A DNA stretch of 64,000 nt from Gammaproteobacteria bacterium HGW-Gammaproteobacteria-11 (GCA_002840055.1 PGZJ01000001.1:310001-374000), one strand, 5' to 3'; counted from the first letter of the stretch, positions 30,324 through 40,158 are shown. Notes: generated from the letters alone by a model not told the origin. Numbers and translations: made by a program.

Positions 30324-30565
30324 GCAGAAAATCCATATAAACAGCGAGGATATAAGCTTCAACAGCATGTCCATCTAAAATGAACAATGCCGTAACGGCT
30401 CGAGAACAAGCGAACGGGTAGCCGACGGAGTGGGTGTTCCGGGGCTAAGGTGGCGTAACGCCAATAAAGAAATTAATCAGCACAATCTGACCGGGGCGTT
30501 TGAAAAGGGAGAGCATACTAGCACGCTGAGCCGCTCCCGGCCATGGTCATTGACAATCGGCGAGC
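30324..30565. other. Leader and intergenic region upstream of the SulP gene
   Basis: This region holds the leader of the SulP gene and the 3' flank of the membrane-protein gene at 30566. It contains a small perfect hairpin, TGGCG-TAA-CGCCA at 30450-30462, without a T-tract. I could not identify a confident promoter or terminator. Confidence 0.35.
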
Positions 30566-31171
30566 CTAAACAGCAGGCTGCATGGGCCTTGCACGTCGCC
30601 TAAGGATACGCACAGTCTGTAGCACCAGCGCACCCAGACAATAGATCACCAGAAAGGGGTCAAGCAGGTAATCCCAGTAGTTGTTTGAAGGCTTCAGATC
30701 AAGCAGGTAAGCCAGACTGGCCAAGGCCAGCATCAGAATCCCCACATAGGCCCTGGCCAGCAGGAACGCCAGGGTCAATATGCCAACAACCATTACCAAT
30801 AGACGCGGATGGTAACCCCAACGATAGGTATCAAACATGCCAACGCCCATAGCCGCAGGGTAAAGCACAAGACCAAGCAAACCAAAGCCCAACCACAAAG
30901 GCCATTTCTCGGTGGCGCTCATGGACTGCACATAACCGAGGCGAATAGAGACCGCAATCACCAGCCAAATCAAGGTGGTGGTGGCCAGATCATCAGTCAG
31001 CCCGCGTAGCAATCCAGCCAGCGTCAGACCCGTGGACAGCGGTACCAAAGCCACCAGCAGCAGCGCAAAAAGGACGGACAATCGGTAACCCTGTGGCAAT
31101 CTGCCCAGTGGTAACAGCAAAAACAGCAACAGGGCAAAGGTCAGAACCGACTGCCAACTCGCGATAATCAT
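30566..31171 (-). CDS. Hypothetical polytopic membrane protein, last gene of FkbM/sialidase-like operon
   Basis: This 201-residue protein has about six hydrophobic helices, a central conserved-looking segment (SATEKWPLWLGFGLLGLVLYPAAMGVGMFDTYRWGY) and a basic C-terminal tail (RILRRRARPMQPAV), which suggests a cytosolic C-terminus. The start overlaps the stop of the sialidase-like gene in ATGA, so the two are translationally coupled. I do not recognise the family. Coupling suggests it works with the beta-propeller protein, perhaps as a membrane partner. Confidence 0.7.
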   Translation of the reverse strand: MIIASWQSVLTFALLLFLLLPLGRLPQGYRLSVLFALLLVALVPLSTGLTLAGLLRGLTDDLATTTLIWLVIAVSIRLGYVQSMSATEKWPLWLGFGLLGLVLYPAAMGVGMFDTYRWGYHPRLLVMVVGILTLAFLLARAYVGILMLALASLAYLLDLKPSNNYWDYLLDPFLVIYCLGALVLQTVRILRRRARPMQPAV

Positions 31172-32466
31172 TCCTGTGACTCCAACCAGGCGGTATTGAA
31201 GGTGACATGCTTGATGAAACTATTATTCCAGGAGTACACCAGATGAAAGAGGCCATCCTGGCTGCGAATGATATAGGGGTACTCATAATCGAAATCACAG
31301 AGCCCATGACGACACACCCTGGCCTCAAACAAGGTCATGTAATCGTCCACCAGTTTCTGCCGACTGCGCCCACTGGCGTTGAGAAACTTGTCTCGCAACA
31401 AGGGTGCGTATTGCTCCAGCGGAATCAGGTCGCCTTCCTTGTCTGTCGATTCATCCAGGGTATTGACCAAAGTCCATTGCTCCAGACTGAAGCTGGCCTC
31501 ATCCAGGGTCAGACGAAACCGACCATCCACCAGATTATTCTGCGCAACCAGCAAGGTATCACGGTGTGAACGAACCGCCGCCAAGGACGAGTTTGGGTTC
31601 CAGGGATCGACGGCGTATTCCTCGGTCCAGGTTTGTCCTGCGTCCTCGGTGATGCTGGCCAGCACGCGACCTCGGCGACCGGCATTGCGCAGCAAGGCGA
31701 CTGCCCGCTGGCCATCCAGCGGCACCACAGCCGGCTGCAGGCTGTTGGTACCGTCGGCTATGCGAAACTTGTCAAGGATGCGGCCTTCGCTGTCCAGATA
31801 CAGGTATTCAGGAAACTTGCCGAGGAACTCGTGGTAAACAGGCAGTCCAATTGAGCCGTCAGCATGAAACACCGGCGCCGTTCTGACCAGCGTACTGATA
31901 TTGATAAAAGGCGATGTGATCAGTTGCCGGGGAGCGGTCCAGGTGACGCCCATATCGTACGAATACTGGGCATTGATAGCACTACCGGCCCAGCCGCCCA
32001 GGGAAACCGATACGTAAAATAGCCACAAGCGATCATCCGGGGCCAAGGCCACTACCGGATTACCCAGTTTGCGTATGGGTTTGCCGACAGCGTTACGGGT
32101 GGACTCACGACTGGCCAGAATAAACTCATCACCCCATTCACGACTGCCGTGATCATAGCGTGCGGCACGAATATTGACGTCAGCGGCACCCTCGCGACTG
32201 CCGGCAAACCACACACTGAGCAAATCGCCGCCCTTGAGCTCGGTAATCGATGAGGAATGCACGAACTCGTCAAGGTCGCTGGAGACGAAGCGGCGCTCAA
32301 TCATTGGCTGCGCATCTACGTCGGTTTCCGGAAACGCAGGATTGGCGAATCCGGCCATCTGATAGGACGGGTTCAGCCAGGCAACGAGGACGAAGAGCAA
32401 GAGGGTAAAAAGGAGCAAGGGCCACTTGAAGCGGGATAAATCGGACTGCAGGTTTATCAAAGCCAT
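31168..32466 (-). CDS. Membrane-anchored BNR/sialidase-like beta-propeller protein (COG4692 type)
   Basis: This 432-residue protein has one N-terminal membrane helix (residues about 15-32) followed by an extracytoplasmic domain with sialidase-like BNR features. These include HSSSITELKGGDLLSVWFAGSREGAADVNI, YSYDMGVTWTAPRQL and the Asp-box-like ITEDAGQTWTEEY. This resembles the predicted neuraminidase group COG4692/BNR_2. Whether it hydrolyses sialic acid or another sugar is unknown; the arginine triad cannot be judged by eye. It lies 41 bases after the FkbM methyltransferase gene and overlaps the membrane-protein gene, forming a three-gene operon. Confidence 0.8.
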   Translation of the reverse strand: MALINLQSDLSRFKWPLLLFTLLLFVLVAWLNPSYQMAGFANPAFPETDVDAQPMIERRFVSSDLDEFVHSSSITELKGGDLLSVWFAGSREGAADVNIRAARYDHGSREWGDEFILASRESTRNAVGKPIRKLGNPVVALAPDDRLWLFYVSVSLGGWAGSAINAQYSYDMGVTWTAPRQLITSPFINISTLVRTAPVFHADGSIGLPVYHEFLGKFPEYLYLDSEGRILDKFRIADGTNSLQPAVVPLDGQRAVALLRNAGRRGRVLASITEDAGQTWTEEYAVDPWNPNSSLAAVRSHRDTLLVAQNNLVDGRFRLTLDEASFSLEQWTLVNTLDESTDKEGDLIPLEQYAPLLRDKFLNASGRSRQKLVDDYMTLFEARVCRHGLCDFDYEYPYIIRSQDGLFHLVYSWNNSFIKHVTFNTAWLESQE

Positions 32467-32507
32467 ATTCTCTTTTTAGTTGAATACCAACCCAATCCAT
32501 TGGTACG

Positions 32508-33317
32508 TCAGTTACTGCGTTCAAAGACCCAGGTTTGTGCCAACAGGCGGCGCAAAACAAAGCCTTGGGCCAAAATGTTATTGACCAGTTCAACGGTCGC
32601 CAGTTCGCCAATATCCGGCGTGTGAATCTCGACCATCAACAAACGCAATTGATCCGGCAGGCTGGTTGGGAACAAGCCCAGTTCACCACCCTCGATATCG
32701 AGGATCAGCACCGATGGCTGCAAGCGCGCCAGCAGGTCGCCCAAACGCAGGACCGGCACACTTTCTCGACGATCGGCCAAGGCGGGTGCCAGACTGCTGC
32801 TCCACCAGTACTCAGGGTAAAAGCCGAGCTCAATGCTGTTCAAAGGGTAGCTATCGGCTACCACGGCAGCATCAATCAGCTCCAACTGCTGGCCATTGGC
32901 GGCGAACGTGGCCTGGATTTGCCCGTGCATCCGCGTATTGGGCTCAACAACGGTCACCGCACGACCAGAACGCATGCCTGCCAAACTGCCGGTCACCCCC
33001 GCCCCACCACCGCATTCGACAACCCTGTCCCCGGCCTGTATCAGTTGATCAATCAACTGTAAATCAGCCTGTTCGTAATCGCCCAGGGAGAAGTAACAGG
33101 CCATGCGCGGGCTGAAGTCAGCATCAACCGGCATGAACAACGGAAAATGCGGGTGCGCGAGCACGGTGGAAGACGCCAGAGAGCCAAGCCACTGTGCAAA
33201 GGCGCTTACCTGCGCAGCTTCTCCCGGTGTTTCCTGTGGCCATTGCGCCAATCCCCGGCGCAGTACCAATTGTTGTCGCTCGGCAATTTGCTCGGGCGAA
33301 ACAAGCTGATGGGTCAT
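32508..33317 (-). CDS. FkbM-family SAM-dependent methyltransferase
   Basis: This 269-residue cytosolic protein has the SAM-binding loop VVECGGGAGVTGSLAGM near residue 99 and the FkbM-type region VLILDIEGGELGLFPT (D-E-G-E), followed by LLMVEIHTPDIG. FkbM enzymes O-methylate sugars, polyketides or other small molecules. I chose ATG 33317 (MTHQLVSPEQ), with AGGGA seven bases ahead, over an extension to 33356. It is the first gene of the operon with the sialidase-like and membrane proteins, suggesting glycan modification; that link is inference. Confidence 0.83.
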   Translation of the reverse strand: MTHQLVSPEQIAERQQLVLRRGLAQWPQETPGEAAQVSAFAQWLGSLASSTVLAHPHFPLFMPVDADFSPRMACYFSLGDYEQADLQLIDQLIQAGDRVVECGGGAGVTGSLAGMRSGRAVTVVEPNTRMHGQIQATFAANGQQLELIDAAVVADSYPLNSIELGFYPEYWWSSSLAPALADRRESVPVLRLGDLLARLQPSVLILDIEGGELGLFPTSLPDQLRLLMVEIHTPDIGELATVELVNNILAQGFVLRRLLAQTWVFERSN

Positions 33318-33630
33318 ATCCTGGTCCCTGTTTCTGAAGCAAGCTTCAGGAGGCAATCAAGCCAGACGCTGATCGCAGATAGAGATGGTGGGTTAAGCCA
33401 TGCATAGCGAGAACACCTCGGTTCTGCATTGAACTTCAGGCGCCATCCAAGTCAAATCCATTGATTGCAACGCGGCAATGCAATCGGCTCTGAAATGCTT
33501 GCACAACCCAGCTTACTGCGGGCTGAGATTAACACCGACTGCCAGCAACAGCCAGTTCACAGCAGCCCGTCAGACTTATTTCAATCTCCATTGCCCTGAG
33601 CCGCATGCTAGAGTTGGCCCCTGAAAACAA
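33318..33630. promoter_or_regulatory. Divergent intergenic region between FkbM operon and lytic transglycosylase
   Basis: This 313-base region contains no supportable gene. Two inverted repeats are visible. CTGAAGC-AA-GCTTCAG at 33334-33349 lies 17 bases upstream of the FkbM start, and GATTGCA at 33463-33469 with TGCAATC at 33479-33485 is separated by nine bases. Either could be an operator for the divergent promoters expected here; no strong -35/-10 pair was identified. Confidence 0.4.
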
Positions 33631-34902
33631 ATGTGGAAGATCGTCATGCCATTCATGTCAGTATTGCTTCGCCGCCAGACTGCCCTTGGCGCCCTGTTCA
33701 CGGGCCTCCTGGCCGGCAGTCTGAGCGGATCTCTGGCAGCATCCCCGGTCCCTGTCGCCGAGGACAGGGTAACGGCGTCCAGTTTTGCCGACTGGCAACG
33801 TGATTTCCGTGGCAGAGCCTTGGCAGAGGGTATCTCTGCCGACCTGTTTGATCGTACATTCACGGGTGTTCAACCGGACCCGGCCGTCCTGCGCGCTGAC
33901 CAGAGTCAACCCGAGTTTACGCGGCCGGTCTGGGCCTACCTGGACACTGCCATTTCGCCACAGCGACTGGCTACCGGTAGGCAACTGTTGAGCAGCCATG
34001 CCAGCACACTGGAGGCGATAGAACAACACTATGGGGTTGACCGCCATGTTCTGGTGGCCATCTGGGGCCTGGAAAGCAATTTTGGCGGCAATATGGGTGA
34101 CCGTCAGGTGGTTCGCTCACTGGCCACCCTGGCCCATGCCGGCAGGCGTCCGGACTTTGCCCATACCCAACTGCTCGCGGCCTTGACTATTCTGCAACAG
34201 GGCGACACTAGTCCCGACGCCATGCTCGGCTCCTGGGCTGGCGCCATGGGTCAGACTCAGTTCATTCCAACCACCTATCTGAGCCATGCTGTGGACTTTG
34301 ATGGCAATGGCAAACGCGACATCTGGAACTCCCCAGCCGATGCGCTGGCCTCGGCGGCCAACTATTTAAGCAGCTCACGCTGGCAGACCGGGCAACCCTG
34401 GGGCTTTGAAGTGCATCTGCCGGATGCCTTCGACTACACGCTGGCCGACACCAGCATCCGCAAACCCGTCAGTGAATGGCGTCAGCTCGGTTTGCTGGAT
34501 GCCAAGCAAAGCGCGCTGTCCGACCATCTCGACAGCCAGCAGGCCAGCCTCCTGCTGCCCGCCGGACACCGTGGCCCAGCCTTTCTGGTGCTGGCGAATT
34601 TCCGCAGCATTTTGCAATACAACAACTCTACCAGCTACGCCCTGGCCATTGGCCTGATGGCCAGCCAGCTCAAAGGTCAGGACACTGTCATCGGCAGTTG
34701 GCCAACCGATGATGAACCGCTGTCACGCAGTCAACGTCTGGAGCTGCAGGAGCGCCTGCAAGCCGGCGGATTTGAGCCCGGCGGCATTGATGGCATCATC
34801 GGCGCCAATACCCGTCAGGCAATTCGTCGCCTGCAGGTCAGTCTGGGCTGGCCGGCAGATGGCTATCCGACCCTGGCCTTGCTGGAAAAGCTCCGCCAAT
34901 GA
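33631..34902 (+). CDS. MltB-type lytic murein transglycosylase with C-terminal peptidoglycan-binding domain
   Basis: This protein of about 423 residues has a signal peptide (ALGALFTGLLAGSLSGSLAA) and an SLT_2 (MltB) catalytic domain with the catalytic glutamate in WGLESNFGGN. The MltB motif GAMGQTQFIPTTYLSHAVDFDGNGKRDIW follows, and the protein ends in a PG_binding_1 domain (LQERLQAGGFEPGGIDGIIGANTRQAIRRLQ). It cleaves glycan strands to anhydro-muropeptides in the periplasm. The start could be ATG 33631, 33646 or 33655. It is a paralogue of the mltB gene 5 kb downstream. Confidence 0.92.
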   Translation: MWKIVMPFMSVLLRRQTALGALFTGLLAGSLSGSLAASPVPVAEDRVTASSFADWQRDFRGRALAEGISADLFDRTFTGVQPDPAVLRADQSQPEFTRPVWAYLDTAISPQRLATGRQLLSSHASTLEAIEQHYGVDRHVLVAIWGLESNFGGNMGDRQVVRSLATLAHAGRRPDFAHTQLLAALTILQQGDTSPDAMLGSWAGAMGQTQFIPTTYLSHAVDFDGNGKRDIWNSPADALASAANYLSSSRWQTGQPWGFEVHLPDAFDYTLADTSIRKPVSEWRQLGLLDAKQSALSDHLDSQQASLLLPAGHRGPAFLVLANFRSILQYNNSTSYALAIGLMASQLKGQDTVIGSWPTDDEPLSRSQRLELQERLQAGGFEPGGIDGIIGANTRQAIRRLQVSLGWPADGYPTLALLEKLRQ

Positions 34903-35013
34903 CCCTTGGAGAGGACTGCCGGGCACCGGAGCCTGTGATAAACTGTGTCGCATGCTATCGGCAGCCTGGTCGCTTGCCGCTCACAGATTGCCTCACAGGA
35001 GCCCCGTTGCTCG

Positions 35014-36072
35014 ATGACTGACCAACCTTCAAAACCCGTCGCCAGTGGTGAGAAATTCCGCACTGCACAGGGCATTACTGCGATCAAGGATGGTCAGAAA
35101 AAGCGCTCTGCCAGCAGTGCGGTAAAGGGCTTTGAACCCAAGCCGAAATGGCTGAGAGCCAAAGTGCCCAGTGGTGAACGCTTTGAGGCGGTCAAACGCA
35201 ATGTCAGCTCACACAAGCTGAGTACGGTATGTCAGGAGTCGCACTGCCCCAACATGGGTGAGTGCTGGTCCAATGGTACCGCTACCATCATGCTGATGGG
35301 CTCTGTCTGCACCCGGGCCTGCCGTTTTTGCGCAGTCGATACCGGCAATCCGAATGGCTGGCTGGATGCCGATGAACCGGAAAACACGGCTAAATCCGTC
35401 GAGCTCATGGGTCTGCGCTACATCGTCCTGACCTCGGTGGACCGTGATGACCTGCCGGATGGCGGTGCGGCTCACTATGCAGCGGCGGTACGGGCCATCA
35501 AGCGCCGAACGCCCGAGGTCGTGGTTGAGGCCCTGACCCCTGACTTTGACGGTGATCTTCTGGCTATTGAAGGCGTGGTCGATTCAGGGCTGGAAGTCTT
35601 TGCCCAGAACGTTGAGACAGTAAAACGCCTGACCCATGTGGTGCGTGACCCACGCGCAGGCTACGACAAGACCCTGCGGGTTCTGGCCCATGCCAAGCAG
35701 CATCGCCCGCAGGTCATCACCAAGACCAGTCTGATGCTGGGTCTGGGTGAAACCGAAGAGGAAATCCTGCAGACGTTCGATGACCTGCGCGCCATTGGCG
35801 TGGATATCGTCACCCTTGGCCAGTACCTGCAACCGACTCGCAATCATCTGCAGGTGCAGCGCTGGGTCAGCCCCGAAGAATTCAACCGTTACCGTGATAT
35901 TGGTCTGGCCAAGGGCTTCATGGAGGTTCCGGCAGGCCCTCTGGTCCGCTCCAGCTATCGGGCCGATCGGGTATTCGAAAAGAACAACCTGGGTCTGGCC
36001 GAACCGGCAGCCGTGCCGGGGCAGACTGAAGCCAAGATAGCCAACCTGATTCCTCTGACCAGTCTCAACTAG
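35014..36072 (+). CDS. lipA: Lipoyl synthase LipA
   Basis: This 352-residue radical-SAM enzyme inserts two sulfur atoms into octanoyl groups on carrier domains to make lipoate. The auxiliary cluster cysteines are in [12 protein letters not shown], the SAM cluster is in [13 protein letters not shown], and the C-terminal RSSYRAD serine motif is present. ATG 35014 (MTDQPSKPV) is chosen; the upstream in-frame ATG at 34945 adds an unlikely segment. It is convergent with lipB, the two stop codons sharing CTAG at 36069-36072. Confidence 0.95.
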   Translation: MTDQPSKPVASGEKFRTAQGITAIKDGQKKRSASSAVKGFEPKPKWLRAKVPSGERFEAVKRNVSSHKLSTVCQESHCPNMGECWSNGTATIMLMGSVCTRACRFCAVDTGNPNGWLDADEPENTAKSVELMGLRYIVLTSVDRDDLPDGGAAHYAAAVRAIKRRTPEVVVEALTPDFDGDLLAIEGVVDSGLEVFAQNVETVKRLTHVVRDPRAGYDKTLRVLAHAKQHRPQVITKTSLMLGLGETEEEILQTFDDLRAIGVDIVTLGQYLQPTRNHLQVQRWVSPEEFNRYRDIGLAKGFMEVPAGPLVRSSYRADRVFEKNNLGLAEPAAVPGQTEAKIANLIPLTSLN

Positions 36073-36698
36073 ACGGCCTCAGTAGCATCCAGCGACACCC
36101 TGAGTGCCTGCTCCAGCCGTATCTCAAGTTCAGCCAAGGACGGTGCTGCAGGCAGCAGGTCGCGCATCTGCGTCATTGCCAAACCGGGATAGCCACAGGG
36201 GTTGATGCGCTGAAATGGCTGCATGTTCATATCAACATTCAAAGCCAGGCCATGAAAGGAGCAGCCACGGCGGATGCGCAGCCCGAGCGAAGCAATCTTG
36301 GCCTCGCCAACATACACGCCGGGCGCGTCAGCCCTGGGTGCAGCGCTGATACCATAACTTGCCAGGACGCTGACCAACGCCTGTTCCATGGCACTGACCA
36401 GGTCACGTACACCCATGTCCCGGCGACGAATATCCAACAACAGGTAAGCCACCAACTGGCCGGGCCCATGGTAGGTCACCTGCCCACCGCGCTCGACCTG
36501 CACCACCGGGATATCCCCGGCGGCCAAGACGTGTTCGGGCTTGCCGGCCTGCCCCTGGGTAAAGACCGGAGGATGCTGCAACAACCAGATTTCATCCGAC
36601 GTATTGCTGTCCCGCTCAGCGGTGAAGCGACGCATGGCCTCCAGGGTGGGCAAATAATCCACCAGCCCTAGCCGACGACACAGGAGAGGGCGTGTCAT
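36069..36698 (-). CDS. lipB: Octanoyltransferase LipB
   Basis: This 209-residue enzyme transfers octanoate from acyl-carrier protein to lipoyl domains, the step before LipA. It has [32 protein letters not shown] and the catalytic cysteine region [18 protein letters not shown] 36698 overlaps the DUF493 stop by one base (TGATG); a GTG three bases earlier is possible. It converges tail-to-tail with lipA. Confidence 0.94.
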   Translation of the reverse strand: MTRPLLCRRLGLVDYLPTLEAMRRFTAERDSNTSDEIWLLQHPPVFTQGQAGKPEHVLAAGDIPVVQVERGGQVTYHGPGQLVAYLLLDIRRRDMGVRDLVSAMEQALVSVLASYGISAAPRADAPGVYVGEAKIASLGLRIRRGCSFHGLALNVDMNMQPFQRINPCGYPGLAMTQMRDLLPAAPSLAELEIRLEQALRVSLDATEAV

Positions 36699-36973
36699 CA
36701 CAGCACCATATGCACCTTGCCGGTCGCCTTGAGTTCGGCATGCAGCGCCTGCAATTGCTCAGGGCCGGTGGCATGAATTTCCAGTCTGACCGACAGAAAG
36801 CGTCCGTTCTTGCTGTCCAGCACCTCGATCAGACGGGTTTCCCCACCCGGTGCGTGCTGCTCGACAATGCGCACCACCAGGTCGGCAAAGCCCTCCTCGG
36901 CGGTCCCGATCACCTTGATCGGATAGCGGCAGGGAAATTCGATGCGTGGGGCATCAGCGGGCTTATCGGTCAT
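36698..36973 (-). CDS. ybeD: DUF493 family protein (YbeD)
   Basis: This 91-residue cytosolic protein begins with [34 protein letters not shown], the pattern of the YbeD/DUF493 family with an ACT-like fold. It usually sits between dacA and lipB, as here. ATG 36973 has AGGAG six bases upstream; the longer frame to 37033 is rejected because it overlaps the dacA end with no ribosome site. Function is unknown, possibly an allosteric or regulatory partner for lipoate metabolism. Confidence 0.92.
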   Translation of the reverse strand: MTDKPADAPRIEFPCRYPIKVIGTAEEGFADLVVRIVEQHAPGGETRLIEVLDSKNGRFLSVRLEIHATGPEQLQALHAELKATGKVHMVL

Positions 36974-36990
36974 CACAGGCTCCTGCAGAC

Positions 36991-38184
36991 TCAGTTGAAC
37001 AGACCAAGGAAAAACAGCTTGATGCTGTCCCATAGGCGACCGAAGAAGCCGGCCTGCTCGACATTGGCCAAGGCAACAAGCGGCGCGGTATGAATCACCT
37101 CACCCTCAAGACGGACTACCACCTCGCCGAGCACGTCACCACTGACGATGGGCGCCCTGATTTGCCCATTCAGGCTAATGCCCGCATCGAGTTTTTCCGC
37201 CTGGCCACGTGGCAAGGTCAGCATCAACCCATCCGCCAGGCCAACTGGCACCTGATCATTGACGCCCGCCCAAACGCGCGCACTGGAAAGCACCTGACCT
37301 GGCTGGTAAAACGCCTTGGTTTCAAAGAAACGAAAGCCCCAGGTAAGCAATTTTTGCGTTTCCGCTGTGCGCACTGCATCACTGCTGGTGCCCATGACCA
37401 CAGAAATCAGGCGCATGCCGTCGCGCTCGGCCGAGGCCACCAGACAGTAGCCCGCGGCTTCGGTATGCCCGGTTTTCAGACCATCGACACTGGAGTCACG
37501 CCACAGCATGCGATTGCGGTTGCTCTGGGTAATACCGTTCCAGACGAATTCCTTTTCCTTGTAAATCGGGTAGTACTCACGATCATCACGGATAATCGCC
37601 TGGGCCAGAATCGCCATATCACGGGCGGTGGAATACAGATTGTCATCCGGCCAACCGGTGGCATTGGTGAAGTTGGTATTATCCATTCCAAGTCGCGCAG
37701 CATGGCTGTTCATCATATCGGCGAAAGCGCCTTCGCTGCCGGCAATATGCTCTGCCATGGCGATACTGGCGTCGTTGCCAGACTGAATGATGATGCCACG
37801 CTTGAGGTCTATGAAGGGCACACGGTCACCGACCTCGATAAACATTTTCGAACCGCCCTTGCGCCAGGCCTCCTCGCTGACCAGCACCTCATCCTGCTCG
37901 CTGATCCGACCCTCGATCAATTCAAGGCTACCGATGTAGCTGGTCATAAGTTTGACCAGGCTGGCTGGCGGCAGGCGCTCGTCAGCATTGTGCTCGACCA
38001 GAATGGCGCCGCTGTTGGCATCCATCAAAATGTAACTGGAGGCGGCAATCTGCGGTGGTGCCGCCATGATCTGCGGATTAGCGGCAGGCGCTGGCGGTGC
38101 CGGCCTCGGAGCCTGCGCATGACTGAAAGCGGCATAAACCAGCGTGACGGAAAACAACAGGGTTTGGGGCAATTTGTTGAACAT
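36991..38184 (-). CDS. dacA: D-alanyl-D-alanine carboxypeptidase (PBP5/6 type)
   Basis: This 397-residue penicillin-binding protein trims the terminal D-Ala from peptidoglycan stems. After a signal peptide ending in SHAQA it has the S-x-x-K motif PASLVKLM, the SGN motif IQSGNDAS and the KTG motif [12 protein letters not shown] beta-rich C-terminal domain and an amphipathic helix ([15 protein letters not shown]) follow for membrane attachment. ATG 38184 is chosen over GTG 38193. It precedes ybeD and lipB in the same direction. Confidence 0.94.
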   Translation of the reverse strand: MFNKLPQTLLFSVTLVYAAFSHAQAPRPAPPAPAANPQIMAAPPQIAASSYILMDANSGAILVEHNADERLPPASLVKLMTSYIGSLELIEGRISEQDEVLVSEEAWRKGGSKMFIEVGDRVPFIDLKRGIIIQSGNDASIAMAEHIAGSEGAFADMMNSHAARLGMDNTNFTNATGWPDDNLYSTARDMAILAQAIIRDDREYYPIYKEKEFVWNGITQSNRNRMLWRDSSVDGLKTGHTEAAGYCLVASAERDGMRLISVVMGTSSDAVRTAETQKLLTWGFRFFETKAFYQPGQVLSSARVWAGVNDQVPVGLADGLMLTLPRGQAEKLDAGISLNGQIRAPIVSGDVLGEVVVRLEGEVIHTAPLVALANVEQAGFFGRLWDSIKLFFLGLFN

Positions 38185-38235
38185 GGTGCTCACTGTCTTG
38201 GGTGTGAAAATTGAGTTATGAAAAAGGCCGCCAGC

Positions 38236-39108
38236 TTATTGGGCCGGTACCAGAGCCGGGTTACCCAGATTGGCTGCACGCAGACTATCGATCAAACGCT
38301 GCGCCTCGGCGTGGCTGGACAACGGACCCACACGGACCCGATGCAAGGTCTGGGCATTCTGCTGTACCGGGCTGATAAACACCGGATCGTTCAATCTGGC
38401 TTGCAATTGACTGCGCAGTTGCGCCGCAGACTGTTCGGAAGCAAAGGCACCGACCTGCAGGTAATAACCCGCACTGACGGGTGTCGGGGCCGAACTGGCG
38501 GCGTCAGCCGTGACCAGATAGCCCGGATTCTGTTGTTGCTGCCAGGCTACCGGGTCAATACCTTCGACCCGTACCCGCGCTGTTCCGCGCTCGGCAAAGC
38601 CCAGCTTCTTGGCCGCTGCATAGGACAAATCGATAATACGGTCGGAATAGAATGGACCACGGTCATTGACACGCAAAACCACCTGCAAGCCGTTCTCCAG
38701 ATTGGTGACTTGCACATAGGTCGGCAATGGCAAGGTCTTGTGCGCTGCCGTCATGCCATACAGGTCATACACCTCACCATTGGCCGTATGCTGCCCATGG
38801 AACTTGGTGCCATACCAGGAAGCTTCACCTTCCTCGCGGTAACGTCGCCCATCCTGCATCGGCTCATAGCGCCGTCCCAGCACCGTATAGGGCGATGCCT
38901 TGTAGGGACCATTGTGCGGTGTCGGCACTGCATCAGGAATGCTTGACACATCAACATGGTACTGCGGTGCACCATCAACCGACGGCCGAACAGCCGGCAC
39001 ATGAGGGGCACTCGCTCCGACTGAGGGTGTCACCGGCGCAGAGGAACAGGCCGTCAATAGCACGGCCAACAGCAGGGCGGAACAAGCACCGCAGGCCTTA
39101 CTGAGCAT
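38236..39108 (-). CDS. rlpA: Septal-ring lytic transglycosylase / rare lipoprotein A RlpA
   Basis: This 290-residue outer-membrane lipoprotein has a lipobox LLTACSS. A double-psi beta-barrel domain follows (about residues 95-185, with GEASWYGTKFHGQHTANGE and RVNDRGPFYSDRIIDLSYAAA), and the C-terminal SPOR domain (about 215-288) binds denuded septal glycan. Pseudomonas RlpA cleaves naked glycan strands at the septum. The gene overlaps the upstream mltB stop by 11 bases. Confidence 0.94.
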   Translation of the reverse strand: MLSKACGACSALLLAVLLTACSSAPVTPSVGASAPHVPAVRPSVDGAPQYHVDVSSIPDAVPTPHNGPYKASPYTVLGRRYEPMQDGRRYREEGEASWYGTKFHGQHTANGEVYDLYGMTAAHKTLPLPTYVQVTNLENGLQVVLRVNDRGPFYSDRIIDLSYAAAKKLGFAERGTARVRVEGIDPVAWQQQQNPGYLVTADAASSAPTPVSAGYYLQVGAFASEQSAAQLRSQLQARLNDPVFISPVQQNAQTLHRVRVGPLSSHAEAQRLIDSLRAANLGNPALVPAQ

Positions 39109-40129
39109 GTTTTTCCCTCTCTTCGCGGATCAGGTCAGCCAATTGATGTACCACCATCGCATACATCACACTGCGATTGTAGCGGGTGATCACATACAGG
39201 TTATCCAGGCCGAGCCAGTACTGCATCTGATCACCTGCATCAAATTCGTATGCCATGACCTCTAAGGTATCCTCCAACTGCGCTGCAGGCTGCCAACCCA
39301 GGGCGCGAAGCTCAGCTACTGCTCGACGCGCCTCGAGTCCCTGCTCGAGGGTCAGTCCCTCGGTAAAGCGCTCACCACTGACCGCAGCCGGTACGGCAAC
39401 CCCAGCCCCTGCTTGCCATTTATGTTCGCGGAAGTAGTTGGCTACGCTACCAATGGCATCAACCGGGTTGTTCCAGATATCAACCTTGCCATCACTGTCA
39501 AAATCCACGGCAAAGGCCTGGTAACTGCTGGGAATGAACTGGGGGAAACCCATGGCTCCTGCATAGGAGCCGGTCAATGTCAGCGGATCCATCTGCTGCT
39601 CACGGGTCAGCACCAGAAAGGACTTGAGTTGGCGCCGGAAAAAATCGGCCCGCGGCGGGTAGTCGAAACCCAGGGTTGTCAGCGCATCAATGACCCGGTG
39701 CCCGCCTTTGTTACCACCATAGAAGGTTTCCACGCCAATGATCGAGACAATGATTTCTGCCTCTACACCGTATTCCTGCTCGGCACGCGCCAGTGCCTCG
39801 GCGTGCTCATCCCAAAAGGCCAGCCCACGCTCGATTCGCTGCTGAGTGATGAAGATAGCCCGGTACTCGTGCCAGGGTCTGACTCGCTCAGCCGGAGTAG
39901 AGATCGCAGTCAGAATTGAATCCTTACGCTCAGCATCGGCCAGCAAGGTCTGCACATAGGCGGGGGCAAAGCCGTGTTCGGCTTGCATCTCATCAATAAA
40001 GGGCTGTACCGCCGGATGTTCAAGGGTGTAATTCACCGCCAATAGAACCGGACTGAAGAGACCAAAGAGTGCAGCAATAGCACCTTGACGACATACAGTT
40101 GAAAAGCTGACAGGCATTTTTATTCCCAT
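39098..40129 (-). CDS. mltB: Lytic murein transglycosylase B
   Basis: This periplasmic transglycosylase of about 343 residues has the catalytic glutamate in IIGVETFYGGN, the motif SYAGAMGFPQFIPSSYQAFAVDFD and the C-terminal YNRSVMYAMVVHQLADLI, all typical of MltB/SltB1. Start choice is open. ATG 40162 overlaps the rodA stop, ATG 40129 (used here) gives a basic n-region before the hydrophobic signal, and ATG 40117 has a GGGA site. The longer upstream frame runs into rodA and is rejected. Confidence 0.92.
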   Translation of the reverse strand: MGIKMPVSFSTVCRQGAIAALFGLFSPVLLAVNYTLEHPAVQPFIDEMQAEHGFAPAYVQTLLADAERKDSILTAISTPAERVRPWHEYRAIFITQQRIERGLAFWDEHAEALARAEQEYGVEAEIIVSIIGVETFYGGNKGGHRVIDALTTLGFDYPPRADFFRRQLKSFLVLTREQQMDPLTLTGSYAGAMGFPQFIPSSYQAFAVDFDSDGKVDIWNNPVDAIGSVANYFREHKWQAGAGVAVPAAVSGERFTEGLTLEQGLEARRAVAELRALGWQPAAQLEDTLEVMAYEFDAGDQMQYWLGLDNLYVITRYNRSVMYAMVVHQLADLIREEREKHAQ

Positions 40130-40158
40130 AATTGGCAGTAGCGAGGGGGTTAAGAGGC

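Noticed and set aside
37090-38214. A 374-codon open frame antisense to dacA
   Set aside because: It mirrors dacA, which has all its PBP motifs; the translation has no protein-like domain or ribosome site.
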